NCBI RefSeq assembly: GCF_029852145.1
Contig: NC_079979.1
Location: forward strand, 1,582,501 to 1,646,500
DNA from: Microplitis mediator
Taxonomy: Eukaryota > Arthropoda > Insecta > Hymenoptera > Braconidae
Direction: 5' to 3'
Length of the DNA stretch: 64,000 nt
The notes under the pieces are model-generated. The model was not told where the DNA came from. It saw nothing but the letters and a program-made list of their open reading frames with translations, and did not search any database. Both the position numbers and the translations under genes were made by a program. Below, piece by piece: positions 37,331 to 49,150 of this stretch. Position 1 is the first letter of the stretch, and the number at the start of each line of letters is the position of its first letter.

Positions 37331-38715
37331 GGGTATGCATAATAGATTTTATTTTGATTTAATTTGAACGCGGTAATTCAAATTAACCCCGTTATAGAAG
37401 AACGAGACACATACACGGATAAGGACCACGACGAATCCAGAGACTCAACAGATTGTTAACCAATATTTATTAATTTATTCCAGGCAGGGAGGTCGGAATA
37501 ATTAAATAAATACTTAGTCGTATACGTCGGGTCTATCTAGTATTGTCGCGTATATATTGTACATGGTCATAATCAATCAAAATATAAAATAATTCGAAAC
37601 CGGAAGTAGACCTTAAATTTATCCGTAAATCCAGGCAGATTGTGTAAACCACGCACCGGAAAATTTATTTTCGAATCTAGTCTCCACTCTAGTCGATAGA
37701 AATAAATTAATTAAATCAACTAATAGATTAAATCCGGAATTATAGCAGTCCCGACGAAAAAGTCGTCTCAAAATGGATAGTGGGGGTATAGGAAATACGT
37801 GCCAACTAATGGTAGTGAGAGGACGACTTTTCCGCCGAGATTACTATAAATTGAACAAAAGTTGTTTTAAAAAATTTATAAAACTCTCGTAGTGTATAAA
37901 AAAGTCACTTGAGCGTCAATGTCACCGGTATTAAAATAAAAATAATTATTATAACGGATAAAACAATACAATAAATGAATCAATCGCCTTCGGCTCGGGC
38001 ATCAATCTTCACACTCGCGTCTTAAACACGATCGCACTAGATAGATAAACTACTATTTAGAAACTGGACGAAGTAGTTGGGTCATCTTCCGAAGGCAAAC
38101 AAATTTTCCGTTACTATAAACAACACCAGTGTTTTGATGAAGCTCATCGAAAAAGATTAGTTAATATCATTGTTCACTACGAAATCGATCAATTGACTGT
38201 TGGACTTCCGCTCTCAGATCCCCTTCTTTTACACCCGAGTCGGGTTCTAGAATGCTCTCAACGGAGTGGGAAAAATCGGTATCTGCGCTCCAATGAGATG
38301 ACTTGATTGAGAGGAGAGGGGTTAAAGTTAAGAGTTGGCCAATGAGAATTCTTGAGTGAGGTAAGAGAAGCTAGGTTTTGCAACTGCAATGCTTTTCAGT
38401 CCATGCTCAGTGAGACTTCGAGTCATTGCAGTCTTTCTGCAGTACGTAAGCCAGGACCTGCTGTACGTGCAATCGATGGTGATTAAAAAATAGCGTTTGC
38501 TAAAAACAAAATTTTATAATATAATTTAAATAATTTTTTTTGTTAATTAATTTAACAGTTTTACTATATTATCAATGGCTTAATTATAACTAAGATTAGT
38601 TACGTGTATCAATTAATATATTCATAATTCAAAACATCAAACAAATCAAAAGTTAAATTTTGAAGAAAATTTTCATAGATAAAAATTAAAAGCTTATTAA
38701 AAATTAATTTAAAAA
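37331..38715. other. Gene-free stretch with a shared inverted repeat at 37985-38065
   Basis: No coding exon recognised. 37985-38065 (TCGCCTTCGGCTCGGGCATC onward) is the inverse of part of 7050-7150. The rest is moderately GC-rich and unassigned. Confidence 0.35.
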
Positions 38716-40735
38716 ATGGATACTAATTCAACATTCCCAAATGTTTTGTCTAAAGAAAGAATTATGTTACTTCAAAATGATATTGCAGAACAGGCACAAT
38801 TATATATTTCTAATCTTTTGGAAATTTGATAAAGAAAATTTTTCAGAGCTTACTTGATGATATTCAAACGGTATTAAATTCAAAAAAGAACGTGGAAATT
38901 ATAAAATATGACATGGACAAAATCTTTAAAATAATGTCTACTCCATTTTCGAAAATGGATCATGAATGGAGACAATTCAAAATTTTTAAAAACAATGGCA
39001 CATTAATTATGTCAGAATCATTTGAAATTGGTGAACGATACGAATCCAAAAACATTGAAGGTATTAACGAGTTAGTGCCAATGAATTAAAATATACGCCA
39101 AAAAAGAACCTTTACCAGAAGTTTAGAAAAATTTTTTTGAATCTCCAAATGTATTACGAAAAACAATTGAATACCGGCGAAGTTTAGAATCTGAAACAGA
39201 AATAAAAAGCAGTTTTATTCAGGGCTCACTATGGAAAGAGCAACGTTCATCATTTTCCAACAAAATTGTTTTTCCCTTAAGGAAAAACTGCAGTTATAAC
39301 ATCTTGTTCAAAAAATTTATTAGTTACTATAGCAACTAGGGATCAATTGAAAGCTACTTATTTGTCAATTTTTGGTAATTTTAATAGTAATATATCGAAG
39401 GTGAAATCTCAAAATAATGACGAAGATAATGACGAAGACGAGAGAGTTTTTTCCCCGTATTTTACCCTCTGATATTCAACTTTTAGATCACGTCGTGTAT
39501 AATGGACATACGTATCAATCAAACACAGTGGTGTTTGTACAAATCGACGAAAGTAATGGACCGCAGTTTGGAAAAATTTACAAAATTTATGCAATAGCGA
39601 ACGATGTTTTTCTTGTCATGTATGGTATAACACCGATAGCATTTGATCGTCATTATCATGCGTGGAATGTAAAAATAAATAGTCACGCTAATTGTGTAAG
39701 GAACCTTAATCTTTTAACACCAATTGTACCTTGTCTATCGACAAAAAAAGAAGGCTTGAATTATGTTGCATCAAGACACTTGATTCGAAAATAATAACAA
39801 TTGATAATAATTTAATTACTTTTATCACAAACCAAAGCTATTGGCGATAAAAATTGTATATAATTTGAATAAACAAAGATATCTTCACAAATTGTATAAT
39901 TCGATAATTTACTCTTATTTTCATCTGCAATATTATAAATCCGAAAAAATCTAGTTGCTTGATAATAAATACTTTTTCTGAAGCATAAATATTTAGTTGT
40001 TGCAGCTTAATTTTATACTATTAAGGCTACATGACAATCATGTTGCTGCCACATGATTTTTCTCATGCTACCGCAACATGATTATCATGTAGCCGAAACA
40101 TGACAAATCATGTGGATGCAACATGATTCCATCATGTTTATTTACCAAGACTCCATCATGTTGCATTTACTATTGATTTTTTTCTGTGTTGTTTCTTTAT
40201 TTTGATGAGTTTGAAATAAATAACCCACTAGGAAGCCACAGAAGTATTAGTAAATGTGGTGGTGTATGTATTAGTAAATGTGGTGGTGTATATATTAATT
40301 TACCTTATATCCCTCCACAAAACCAACCGAAATTAGAGAATATATTTCTTTATATGTTGTTCAATCCTCTAGACAAACATGCGATTACTGATGACGTTCT
40401 TTTTGAAAAAATAATAAAAGAATTTAATGAGTTAAGTAAGGATGGATTAATGATCTAATTACCTTCTTGCTCAATAGAATTGTATTTTCAATCATCGTTA
40501 ATACTTGGAGATAATTTAGGAGTCCACTCACTTCTTGGATTTACTGAATGTTTTAATGCTACGTATTTTTGTAGATTTTGTAAAGTAAAGAGATCTGATA
40601 TTGCAAATATCACTCACGAGAGTCAGTGCGAGCTCTGTGATCTTAATAATTATCATACTGATCTCTTGTTAAATAATTTTTCTAAAAGTGGCATTAAAAA
40701 AGACATTAAAAAAGAGTTCTCTTTCATCAGATGAC
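38716..40735 (+). pseudogene. Scrambled relic of a CACTA-like transposase
   Basis: Fragments in three frames with many stops. 38716-39300 carries an N-terminal region (PFSKMDHEWRQFKIFKNNGT, later QGSLWKEQ..NKIVFPL). 39417-39794 carries what is normally the C-terminal domain (VVYNGHTYQSNTVV...FGKIYKIYAI...FDRHYHAW). 40200-40735 carries the middle (NPLGSHRSISKCGGV, LPYIPPQNQPKLENIFL, LILGDNLGVHSLLGF, ATYFCRFCK). The order N, C, middle shows rearrangement. Assignment to a CACTA/EnSpm-like DDE family is from recalled pattern and uncertain. Confidence 0.5.
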
Positions 40736-40838
40736 AAACATGTTTGACTCCATTTATCCATAGTTGACATGTCACACCTAAAAACACTCCATGCATATAA
40801 TCATGCGGATAACCCGAAACACAATTAAATTCTGGAAG

Positions 40839-41222
40839 TTATGACAGAGTACTAGATCCTTTAATACCTTTTAGTGCATATTTTTGATTTCTTGTTGTTT
40901 TAGGAAGTTTTTTCATATCCTTATTATATTGTCTAATATCACTTAGATATTCTTCATGATCCTGTTCTTGCGGAGTTTCAGATGTTAAAGGATACTTCAT
41001 GCTTCTTGAGTTATACGCGCCACGTTGGTAACACCAACTACAACCATAGAATCCATTAAACTTTAATCTGTTTTGCAATACAGGCCGTGCCACCGAATCA
41101 ACCGGAAAGCAGAAAATTTTGCAAAAATATTTAATTACATCTCCAGTTTCAGTCACAATATCTAAGCCCTCTTCCATAATATTTTTAACTTGATTAATAA
41201 AAGATTCCAAGTATAAATTCAT
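40839..41222 (-). pseudogene. CACTA/EnSpm-like transposase fragment
   Basis: A 127-codon open stretch with FPVDSVARPVLQNRLKFNGF, YGCSWCYQRG and later DHEEYLSDI...LKGIKG, typical of the catalytic core of animal EnSpm/CACTA-type transposases. No start-to-stop gene and no flanking domains on this strand. Confidence 0.55.
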
Positions 41223-41649
41223 AAACTGTGTGGGTGAGGTTCCGAAGAAGTGTACCAGATTCCAGCAAGAATCATAAACTTCTGACGAATATTTCGCGGA
41301 ACCTCATTTATTACCCACTGAATGAGGCCAGAAACTTTTTCTACCGCTTTTAAATAGAGGTACACCATCGAGATTTACATTTAACATTTAGAAGAAACGA
41401 TCAAAGTGCAAGATTATACTACGCTAAAAATAGTAAAATATTTTTGAGATGTGTATGAAGTAGAATATCCCATCAAAATCAATACCTCGGCATACAATAC
41501 ACAAACTAGGCAAAAGTGACACAAGAAAGAAGAACTACCAATCATGGAGGATATAAATTTATTCCGTGACTTTTTATGAAACACACTGGTTGAAGCATAC
41601 AATAATCTTTCAAATTAGTTTTTATACAGTCACTGGCTTTTACTATCGC

Positions 41650-42141
41650 AAACTATACTTGTGTATATTTTGTTATTTAATCTCAAAGCGACCTGGGGAC
41701 CTTGAGAGAGTTCTTATTGATGATTATTCGAGTGCCGAAAAGTTTTCTAAATCCAATCCACATGCTTATGATGAACTGTCAGATAAGCAAAAATCATTAG
41801 TAAACGAATACTTAAGATTTGAGTTTGGTGGCACGAAAAACCGTGAAGTGCCTCTACTTCTTTCAAGTAGTATGCAGAATTTTGTGAACTTAATCATAGT
41901 TGACAGAAACAACCCGTTCATTTTTGAGATCCCTGGCTTCGATGGAACACGGTATAAGCACTTAAGAGCATGCAATCTTCTACGGCGATTTTCAAAAAAA
42001 TGTCAAGCGAAATACCTCGACAGATTAAGAGCTACGCGTTCAAGAAAACATTTTGCAACTACTGTAGCTTATTTAGAAATTGACGAGTGCAGAGTTTGCG
42101 ATATTTCAAATTTTATGGGTCATGCCGAAAAAATACATTGA
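41650..42141 (+). pseudogene. Tyrosine-recombinase-like fragment
   Basis: SKRPGDLERVLIDDY (candidate box-I Arg), LRACNLLRRFS, ATRSRKHFATTVAYL (second Arg/His) and NFMGHAEKIH (third His) follow the layout of transposon tyrosine recombinases. A TGA follows at once, and the open frame beyond it contains RY, where the nucleophile Tyr would be expected. The N-terminus is lost. Confidence 0.5.
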
Positions 42142-42185
42142 GATCGCTATACCACCAACCGGCGGTTACTTGAGATCTATTAGGT

Positions 42186-42336
42186 CCCTGATTAAAAAAA
42201 ATGATTAAAAATGATTTCACACGTTAAATGTCCATAAGAGACAGGATTAGAAATGATTTGAAGGATTAAAAAGTATTTGAAATGATTAAAAAACAAATCA
42301 TTTTAAATACTTTTTAATCATTTTTTTTAATCAGGG
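42186..42336. mobile_element. Small MITE, CCCTGATTAAAAAAAATGA termini
   Basis: Both ends read CCCTGATTAAAAAAAATGAT inward. The 150-base element repeats AATGATTTGAAGGATTAAAA words. It follows the recombinase relic directly. Confidence 0.7.
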
Positions 42337-42490
42337 GTGTTTCAGAATACCTCGAGATGGCTTCAGGTGTGACAGAAACCGTAAATCGTGCTCAAAACAT
42401 TTGTGATATATATCATACTTTAAAGTATGCATTATATGTCAAATAAAATCATCTGTAGGGTCATCAATTCCGCCTTCGAAAAGAATTGTA

Positions 42491-44640
42491 CACTGAGAGA
42501 AAAGTGCTTAGTAACCTGAACTATTCAGCGACAGATATAAAAATATAGTCTCCCTAACCAATTTTTATTGTTACTGGAACTATATACTAGTGTGAATCAG
42601 CACGAAAAAATAGTTACATTAACTAAATTTAAGAAACTATTTTTGCCTCATTATGGTCACTACAAAACTTCAATCTTTATAAATCAAGGCTTGGTAGTGA
42701 ACACAATATTACCTTTATCATTGGGTCGATTAACATAATATAGATACAGTAACTATGTTAGCTTAGTGACTGTATGATAGTTGGTAGAAATAATTTTAAT
42801 AGTTGACTCAACTAAGAGTTTAGTAGTCGTCTCATAGAACTGCATTTATTTAGTTTCTTTTACTACTGACAAAAGTATCAACCGTACTATTTCATCTTAG
42901 TTGTCTAAACAATCAATTTCCAGTTAATTTAATAATTATAGAATATTTCTGCTGACTAATAATCAACTGTAAAAAAAAATTCAAGGGGAATATAGTTATG
43001 GATACCCTTAATATTTAGTTTCCCTGGCTATAAATTCCGATCCTAATGCCAAAAGTGCGTACTGCAAAATATACGCCTTATTGGGTCTGCTGAGCCAAAG
43101 AAGCGTATCAAACATTTTTTTTGCTTATCAATTTCGAATTGTTAAAAATGTGAAGATCGATTGAAAAATTGAAAAAAAATTTTTTTTTATACCAAAAGGG
43201 CGTGTAAAAATTTTTTGTTGTCAATCAATTCGGAATTATTTATTAAAATGAAAATCAATCAAGATGATATATATCTTTTCTCCCAATAAATTTTCCTTTT
43301 AGCTTAAACAACTTTTTTTTTTTTTTTTTTTTTGGCTGAAGCATACAAAAATTCTCGCGTTAAAAAAATAGTAATTATTCTGACAAAATTTATTTTCTTC
43401 AAACTAAAAAATGCAATTGTTACTAAAAACTAACATATCTTGCTACAAAAAATATCCCCTATATTGAGAAATTAAAACTCTTTAAATAAGTAAAAATTTT
43501 TCGATTTAAGCGTGGGAATATGTTGACTTGAAAAAAAATATTTCGATTCGAGATAAAAATTCAAGATAAATTTTTACTTGTTACAGAAGTTTTTATTTCT
43601 TAATATTAGATATTTTTTTGAAGTAAGATGTATTAGTTTTTTGTACCAATCTGCACTTTTTTGTTTAAAGAAAATAAAATTTCTCTCAATGAGTACTATT
43701 ATTTAGCGGAAGAACTTTTCATGCTCCAACCAAAACAGAATAGTTGCTTAAACTAAGGGATAAATTTCTTGGGAGAAAAGATATATATGGAGGAGAGGGA
43801 AGTCATCAGAGCAAGGCAACAGCATTGGGAGTAGTTCGGTGCTCGCCACTAGATCGCGCCCACTTTTTGTAGTGTCCCTGGTACGAAACTTATTTCAGAA
43901 GTATTATATTCCAAGCTTGAGAACAATTCTGGCATTAGTACTTCTCTGTTATTTGACAGAGTGACTAGTATCGTTTTTGATTGTAATATAGTATGTACTA
44001 AATTACATCATGACATTAATGTTTAACATTAATGTTTCCTAAAATAATTTTTGTAATAATAGAAAAACATCAAGTACATTTAATGTAATAGAAAAAAAAT
44101 TTTCTGTATTTATCACATAAATTTTGGCTATTAAAGAAAAAAGAATTCAGTAACAATAAAACAAAATTTGCACTACAGATCGCTAAATAATTTTGTTTCT
44201 TGCAATACTAAATTATGGCAATGGTAACTATGAATGTTTAGTTACAATAAGTCAAATTAGTACATTCGCAGAAAGTTCGATTTTCTAGTGTGTACATCTA
44301 GACACAAATACTTATTGCTACTATTATAAATGATCTGAAGAACTAAGTGTCCATTTTTAACATCACAATAATCTTAATATTTATTAGACTAAGAATAAAT
44401 TGCTTACTACAATATAAATTATAGTCATGTTAACTTTAAACTGATAGTAATAAAAACTTTCCCTAAACTAGTTATGTTCATTATTGCTATCTTAGTATAT
44501 GTAACTAAAAATAGTAAGAACGACTATGTAGTCGTAGAGCACTTTACTGTGGCGTATTAGTTACTGAAACTGACTTCAATAGCTGAGTCGTCTGTGAACT
44601 ACGATTCCTTAGTTCAGAAAACCGTTTTTTTCTCTCAGTG
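42491..44640. mobile_element. 2.15-kb TIR element, CACTGAGAG termini, TA-flanked
   Basis: CACTGAGAGAAAAGTGC at the left and TTTTTTTCTCTCAGTG at the right, with TA on both sides (42489-42490, 44641-44642). No ORF. The middle (43010-43880) has different composition and may be a further insertion. Repeated AGTAAC...ACTA words toward both ends. Confidence 0.65.
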
Positions 44641-44915
44641 TAAAATGACATCTCACCTTATTATTAAAAGATTTGATAATAATTTTATATTCCATATTAT
44701 TTGAAATAACAAGTTTCATGTTCGATTCAAACTTGAACTTGTTAAATAAAAAATTCCGATAATGTATCATTTATAGTTTACATTGTATGAAACAGTTCAA
44801 GTGTCAAGATATCAATATTGCGCTAGAAAATCTTTGAAGTTTCGAATCACTTGTGATTTAAATAAACAAGGGTAAATGTGTCAGCCAAAACTCAATAGAT
44901 AATGAATCGATTGAC

Positions 44916-44923
44916 TATAAATA
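44916..44923 (+). promoter_or_regulatory. TATA box of the six-cysteine peptide gene
   Basis: TATAAATA. A leader exon would begin near 44947 and end at TAG|GTAATT (donor at 44993). Its acceptor ATTTTTACAG at 45191-45200 lies 22 bases before the ATG. Confidence 0.5.
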
Positions 44924-45222
44924 TGATAGGAATTACGCCCTCGATATTACAACAATTTGGCGTTATCGCAGACTGTAAAAGTATTTGAATAGGTAATTAA
45001 ATTATTTTATTACAGTATCGAGTGATATTTTTTTTTTTTTAATTTAAGTAACTTATAAACTATTCCATTCTAAGAGACAAAGTTGTAACATTTCTTTGGG
45101 ATAATTAAGTTGTTTACGAAACTGCCTCAGTTCAATTTAAACGTATGATCTTTGTTTTTTAAGTTGTAAAAATTAATGAAAGTTTATTATATTTTTACAG
45201 CCTAAATTGAGAATAATCGAAA

Positions 45223-48200
45223 ATGTTGACAAAAATCTTATTGTTGGCTATCCTATTTGTAGGCCTCTATGTGAGTGCAGTTGAAGGATGTAAAGGCAAA
45301 TGGGTAAGGAAATATAACATTACAGTGATAAATAAATTAAATCTTAACTTTAATAAGCATAAAAAAATTTAATTTTTTATCAAATTCAATTCAAATCTTA
45401 TGAGTCTAAACAGGAAGTGTAAGATATAAAAAATTATTATGTATACTTATTTTAATAAAATATTCTTGGTTGAAGTACATTTTTACTAAGATTAAACAAA
45501 TAATTTTCTCGGGGGGACACAAACACGCAGATACTTGAAAAAAGTTTTTTCTTTATCCACGGCCGAAAGTACGTAGTTTGTGCCTCGACCGAGAGGCCGA
45601 AAGTCTAGCATTGATGCTTTGGTAGGGGCGCGCATGCGCACTGCTCTAGTGAGCAGAAAGAAACTAGTATGCACTGAACTGAAGTACGAGGCAGCGTTGT
45701 GTATGTTGATATAATTTAATTTCTTTTGTCCTGTTCTTAAAAACCACGAAAAGTATTAATACAAACAAATCGTAAAATTGAAAAAATTTGACCGCATATT
45801 TCTAATCAATTATCAACTATAAAATATTGTATTGAGTGGAAATAATAAAAAATAAAAAAAAAAAAAATGAACGTGTTATCATCATCAGATGATTCTTCGG
45901 ACGATGAGGAAACTCTGAGAAATTTTGATGCGGAAGCTAATCTGATAATATTAACTGATACGTTGCCGAAGAAGTCTGCAGAGAAATACCTAACAAATCA
46001 TGAGGCCTATAAAAAATGGCTACAAGAACACAGAGATTCTTTATCTAATTCTGATAAAAGTAACCTAATTGTATACTTTAAAGAATTAAGTAAGAGGTTA
46101 CAACCGTCGATTATATGGTCTACATGGTCCATGTTAAAAAAGACATTAAATACTAATGATAATATCGATATTGGAAAATTTCAAAATTTAAAAAGTCTGG
46201 TTAAAAATAATTCTAAAGGTTTTAGGCCTAAAAAATCTTTAGTGTTGAAATGGAATGATGTTATAAAATTTATCGATGATGCATCAGACGTAACACATTT
46301 GGATCAAAAGGTTAATATGAATATTTACTTACATAAATCTATATTAATATTTTTATAATATGAATATTAATATTCTTATTTTTATTATGATTTTAGGTTA
46401 TCTTGATATTTGGTATTTCTGGGGCCCTCCGATGTCAAGAAATCTATAACCTTAAAAGACAAGACGTAGAAGATCTTGGGAACCGGTATCTTGTTTCTGT
46501 TAACAATACTAGAAATGATGTGCCTCGGCAGTTTATAATTGGCGAATTTTTTTACGTAAGAGTCAAAAAATACATATCATCGAGACCGAAGGAACCATTT
46601 TCTGATAATTTCTTCGTACAGTATCGCAGAGGAAAATGTGTTCACCAAAATATTGGAAGAAACACCATTGGGACAACACTTCAAATATTGCGTTATTTCT
46701 AAATTTACCCGATCCAAAACGTTATACTGGCCATTGTTTCCGAAGGACTGCTGCCACATTGTTGTCTGACTCAGGTGCTAATACAACTATGCTTAAACAA
46801 CTGGGTGGTTGGAAATCAACAGCTATAGTCCAAAGTTATTATTATATTTTAATTATTCTATTTTCCTATTTTACTAATTTATTCCTTTACTAATTTACAG
46901 GCTATGTTGAGAATTTATTAAAAACTAGGGAAAGAATTTTTAATAGAATTACTGGTACAGTTGGTCCTGACGTTAATAATAATTCGAAACCATCAACTAG
47001 CTCAAGCAACTCGACAATGACAAATCATGGAAATTTACAATATGCTGACACTGCTGACCAAGATTTTGGAGATGATTTCATATTTGATGCCGAAGACTTA
47101 GTTAATATTGATAATTTAAATATACCCGAAAAAACTATATCACCACCGCCATCAACAACAATAACGACAGCACGAACACCAACAACCGCGTTTACAACAC
47201 ATGCTCGAAGATCACCATTAGTAACTCAGCCTACACACTTTACTACGAAATCACCCATCAACATTTTTTCCAAACAGCAGAAAAATGAACCACCAGCAAA
47301 AAGATTTAAATCTAACTCCCTAAGAACTCTTTCGAAAGAAAAGAAATTAAATTTAGCTTCGTACGCAGATACTCGCAACACTTTTAATAACTGCACTTTC
47401 AATGGCAACATTACTAATAATTTTTATTGTTCATGTATGCCTAATAATTCTGATGAATGTGATGAAAAATAAAATATGTTGTAATTAATATTAAACTATC
47501 TAATTACTTTTATTTGATTTTAAAAAGTTATTATTATTTTTGTCTATTAGATGCACTTGATGCCTGCCCCCGACCAGCCGCACTCGCTTCGCTCGTGCTG
47601 CAAATGTCGGGCAGGCATCAAGACATACCAAGACACATTTGTAAGCAAGAAAACCGATATTAATTAACGTACTTTCGACCGCAGATAAAGAAAAATAGTA
47701 TACACTACACGGGCGAAGCCTCGGGCATCATGGCGCGCAGTGCAGGAATCTCAAACTTTCTGCCCTTGTAGTGTAATATACTATTTTTTCGATGTTTGAA
47801 CCTGCGTACACTGTAAAAAATTCGCGGAATGAATGCGGAGTAAATCCGGAGTGAATGAATTTTTAATTATTCACTCCCCTCGGAGTAAAATTCACTCCGA
47901 AGGGGAGTTTTAAAAATATTATTAATAAAATATAACTCCACTATGTAAAATTGAAATAAAAATTCGCGTATTACAGTACTGATCAACCGATACGCACACA
48001 TACACGCACACACCCCAAACACACACACGCACTTATTCGCACACATACCCGAACACACACACACGCACACATACCCGAACACGCACGCGCACATATTCGC
48101 ACACACACGCACATATTCGCACACACACCCGAACACACGCGTGCACTCACCCGAACACATTCGCACAAACGCACACACCAGATCAGACACACACATACAC

Positions 48201-49150
48201 CCGATCACACACACGCACACATTTGCACACTCGCACGCGCACTCATGCACGCACACACATCCACAGACACGCGCACACACAGACACTCGCACTCGCACAC
48301 ACATGCTGTTTAACAATTTAATATAAAAATTGATTTAAATGTTAAAACTCTGGACTGGAGTGAATTCGGAGTGAAATAAATCCGCATCACTCCGAGATCA
48401 CTCCGCTAAAAAAAAATCCCAATTCACTCCGCATGAGGAGTGATTTTTTTTAAAACTCCGGAACTCCGAGTGGCAGAGTGAATCCGGAGTGAATTCGGAT
48501 TTAATTTCAATCCGGATCCACTCCGGATTTTTTACAGTGTAAAACTCAAAATTAGAAGTTTTTTTTACTTTACTTGTAGGTCTCATAATTTTTTGAATTT
48601 CTAATCGACATCGCAGATAAGTGTACAGAAATATGTGGGGTAGAATAAATGATGAGCGTGCGGCACGATAACGTACCACACGACAGGCTATTCCGAGCAC
48701 AGGCTTTTTTTTTGTATTTAGACACTACGATTTCTAATTTATAAATTAGCGAGTAAGAACTTTTTCTTAAGTAAATTTTTTTCCCTATCAAAAAGCTCCA
48801 GTATCACGAGTCCATAAAATGGAAATAAAGAAAGTTATGGATCACAAATTAAATTTCGCGAAGATATGTAAGATAAGAGAATTCACTTTCTTGATGGTTT
48901 TTATTTCGAGAGTAGAATTAAAGGCTTTTCTTTTTTTTTTTTTTTTCTAAATATTATAGTGACAAAAATATAAAAAAATGAAAGAAATACAGTAAATTGA
49001 AAGTTCTATAAATTTATTCAATTTTTTTTGCTACAGTGTCATCCAATGAAAGGATACTCATGCTGCGATAACTATGCATGTAATTGGGGATACTGGTTTC
49101 AAGGAAATTGCATTGAATATAAGGAGGTCGCTCCTGGTCCAGGAAAATAG
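45223..49150 (+). CDS. Small secreted six-cysteine peptide with inhibitor-cystine-knot spacing
   Basis: Two coding exons: 45223-45303 (27 codons) and 49037-49150 (37 codons plus TAG), joined in phase 0 (TGG|GTAAGG, TTTGCTACAG|TGTCAT). The first ~20 residues form a signal peptide (core ILLLAILFVGLYVSA) ending at VEG before the first Cys. The mature ~42 residues have six Cys in the spacing C-x4-C-x7-CC-x4-C-x9-C, which fits the C-C-CC-C-C order of knottins. The exon break falls between Cys1 and Cys2. The tail is Pro/Gly-rich. Poly(A) signal AATAAA at 49161. Such peptides occur as venom components, antimicrobial peptides and channel or protease inhibitors; which applies here cannot be read. The 3.7-kb intron contains a Crypton-like element and a MITE. 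Confidence 0.78.
45867..47472 (+). mobile_element. Crypton-like tyrosine recombinase gene, frameshifted
   Basis: Three exons: 45867-46310, 46397-46834, 46901-47472 (CAAAAG|GTTAAT, TTTTAG|GTTATC, CAAA|GTTATT, TTACAG|GCTATG). The N-terminus is acidic (SSDDSSDDEET). A recombinase domain follows with SGALRCQEIYNL (Arg), YTGHCFRRTAATLL (HxxR), QLGGWKS (GGW) and the nucleophile Tyr at the start of exon 3 (SYVENLL). The C-terminus is Thr/Pro-rich, with NCTFNGNITNNFYC. Near 46678 the frame shifts by one base between RNTIGTT and SNIALFLNLP, so the gene is broken or the base call is wrong. Crypton elements move by a circular intermediate without inverted ends. Inserted in the intron of the six-cysteine peptide gene, in the same orientation. 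Confidence 0.75.
47556..47622. other. Long hairpin after the Crypton gene
   Basis: CTTGATGCCTGCCCCCGAC (47556-47574) pairs with GTCGGGCAGGCATCAAG (47606-47622), with an inner imperfect GCAC...GTGC stem. It lies 84 bases past the recombinase stop. Confidence 0.6.
47809..48539. mobile_element. MITE, CACTGTAAAAAAT termini, with CA-rich microsatellite
   Basis: Ends CACTGTAAAAAATTCG and complement CACTGTAAAAAATCCG, TA on both sides (47807-47808, 48540-48541). Both halves repeat GGAGTGAATCCGGA words. The centre (47985-48305) is an ACACACGCACACA-like microsatellite that leaves frames open on both strands; these are not genes. Confidence 0.75.
48600..48710. repeat. Dispersed repeat, uninterrupted copy
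   Basis: On the minus strand it contains GAATAGCCTGTCGTG and ATCGTGCCGCACGCTCATCA, then TTTATTCTACCCCACATATT. The same sequence at 59315-59371 and 60915-60950 is interrupted by the 59372-60914 element. Confidence 0.55.

Noticed and set aside
47867..48326. Cys/Val-rich frames on both strands
   Set aside because: They arise from the CA/GT-rich microsatellite inside the 47809-48539 MITE.
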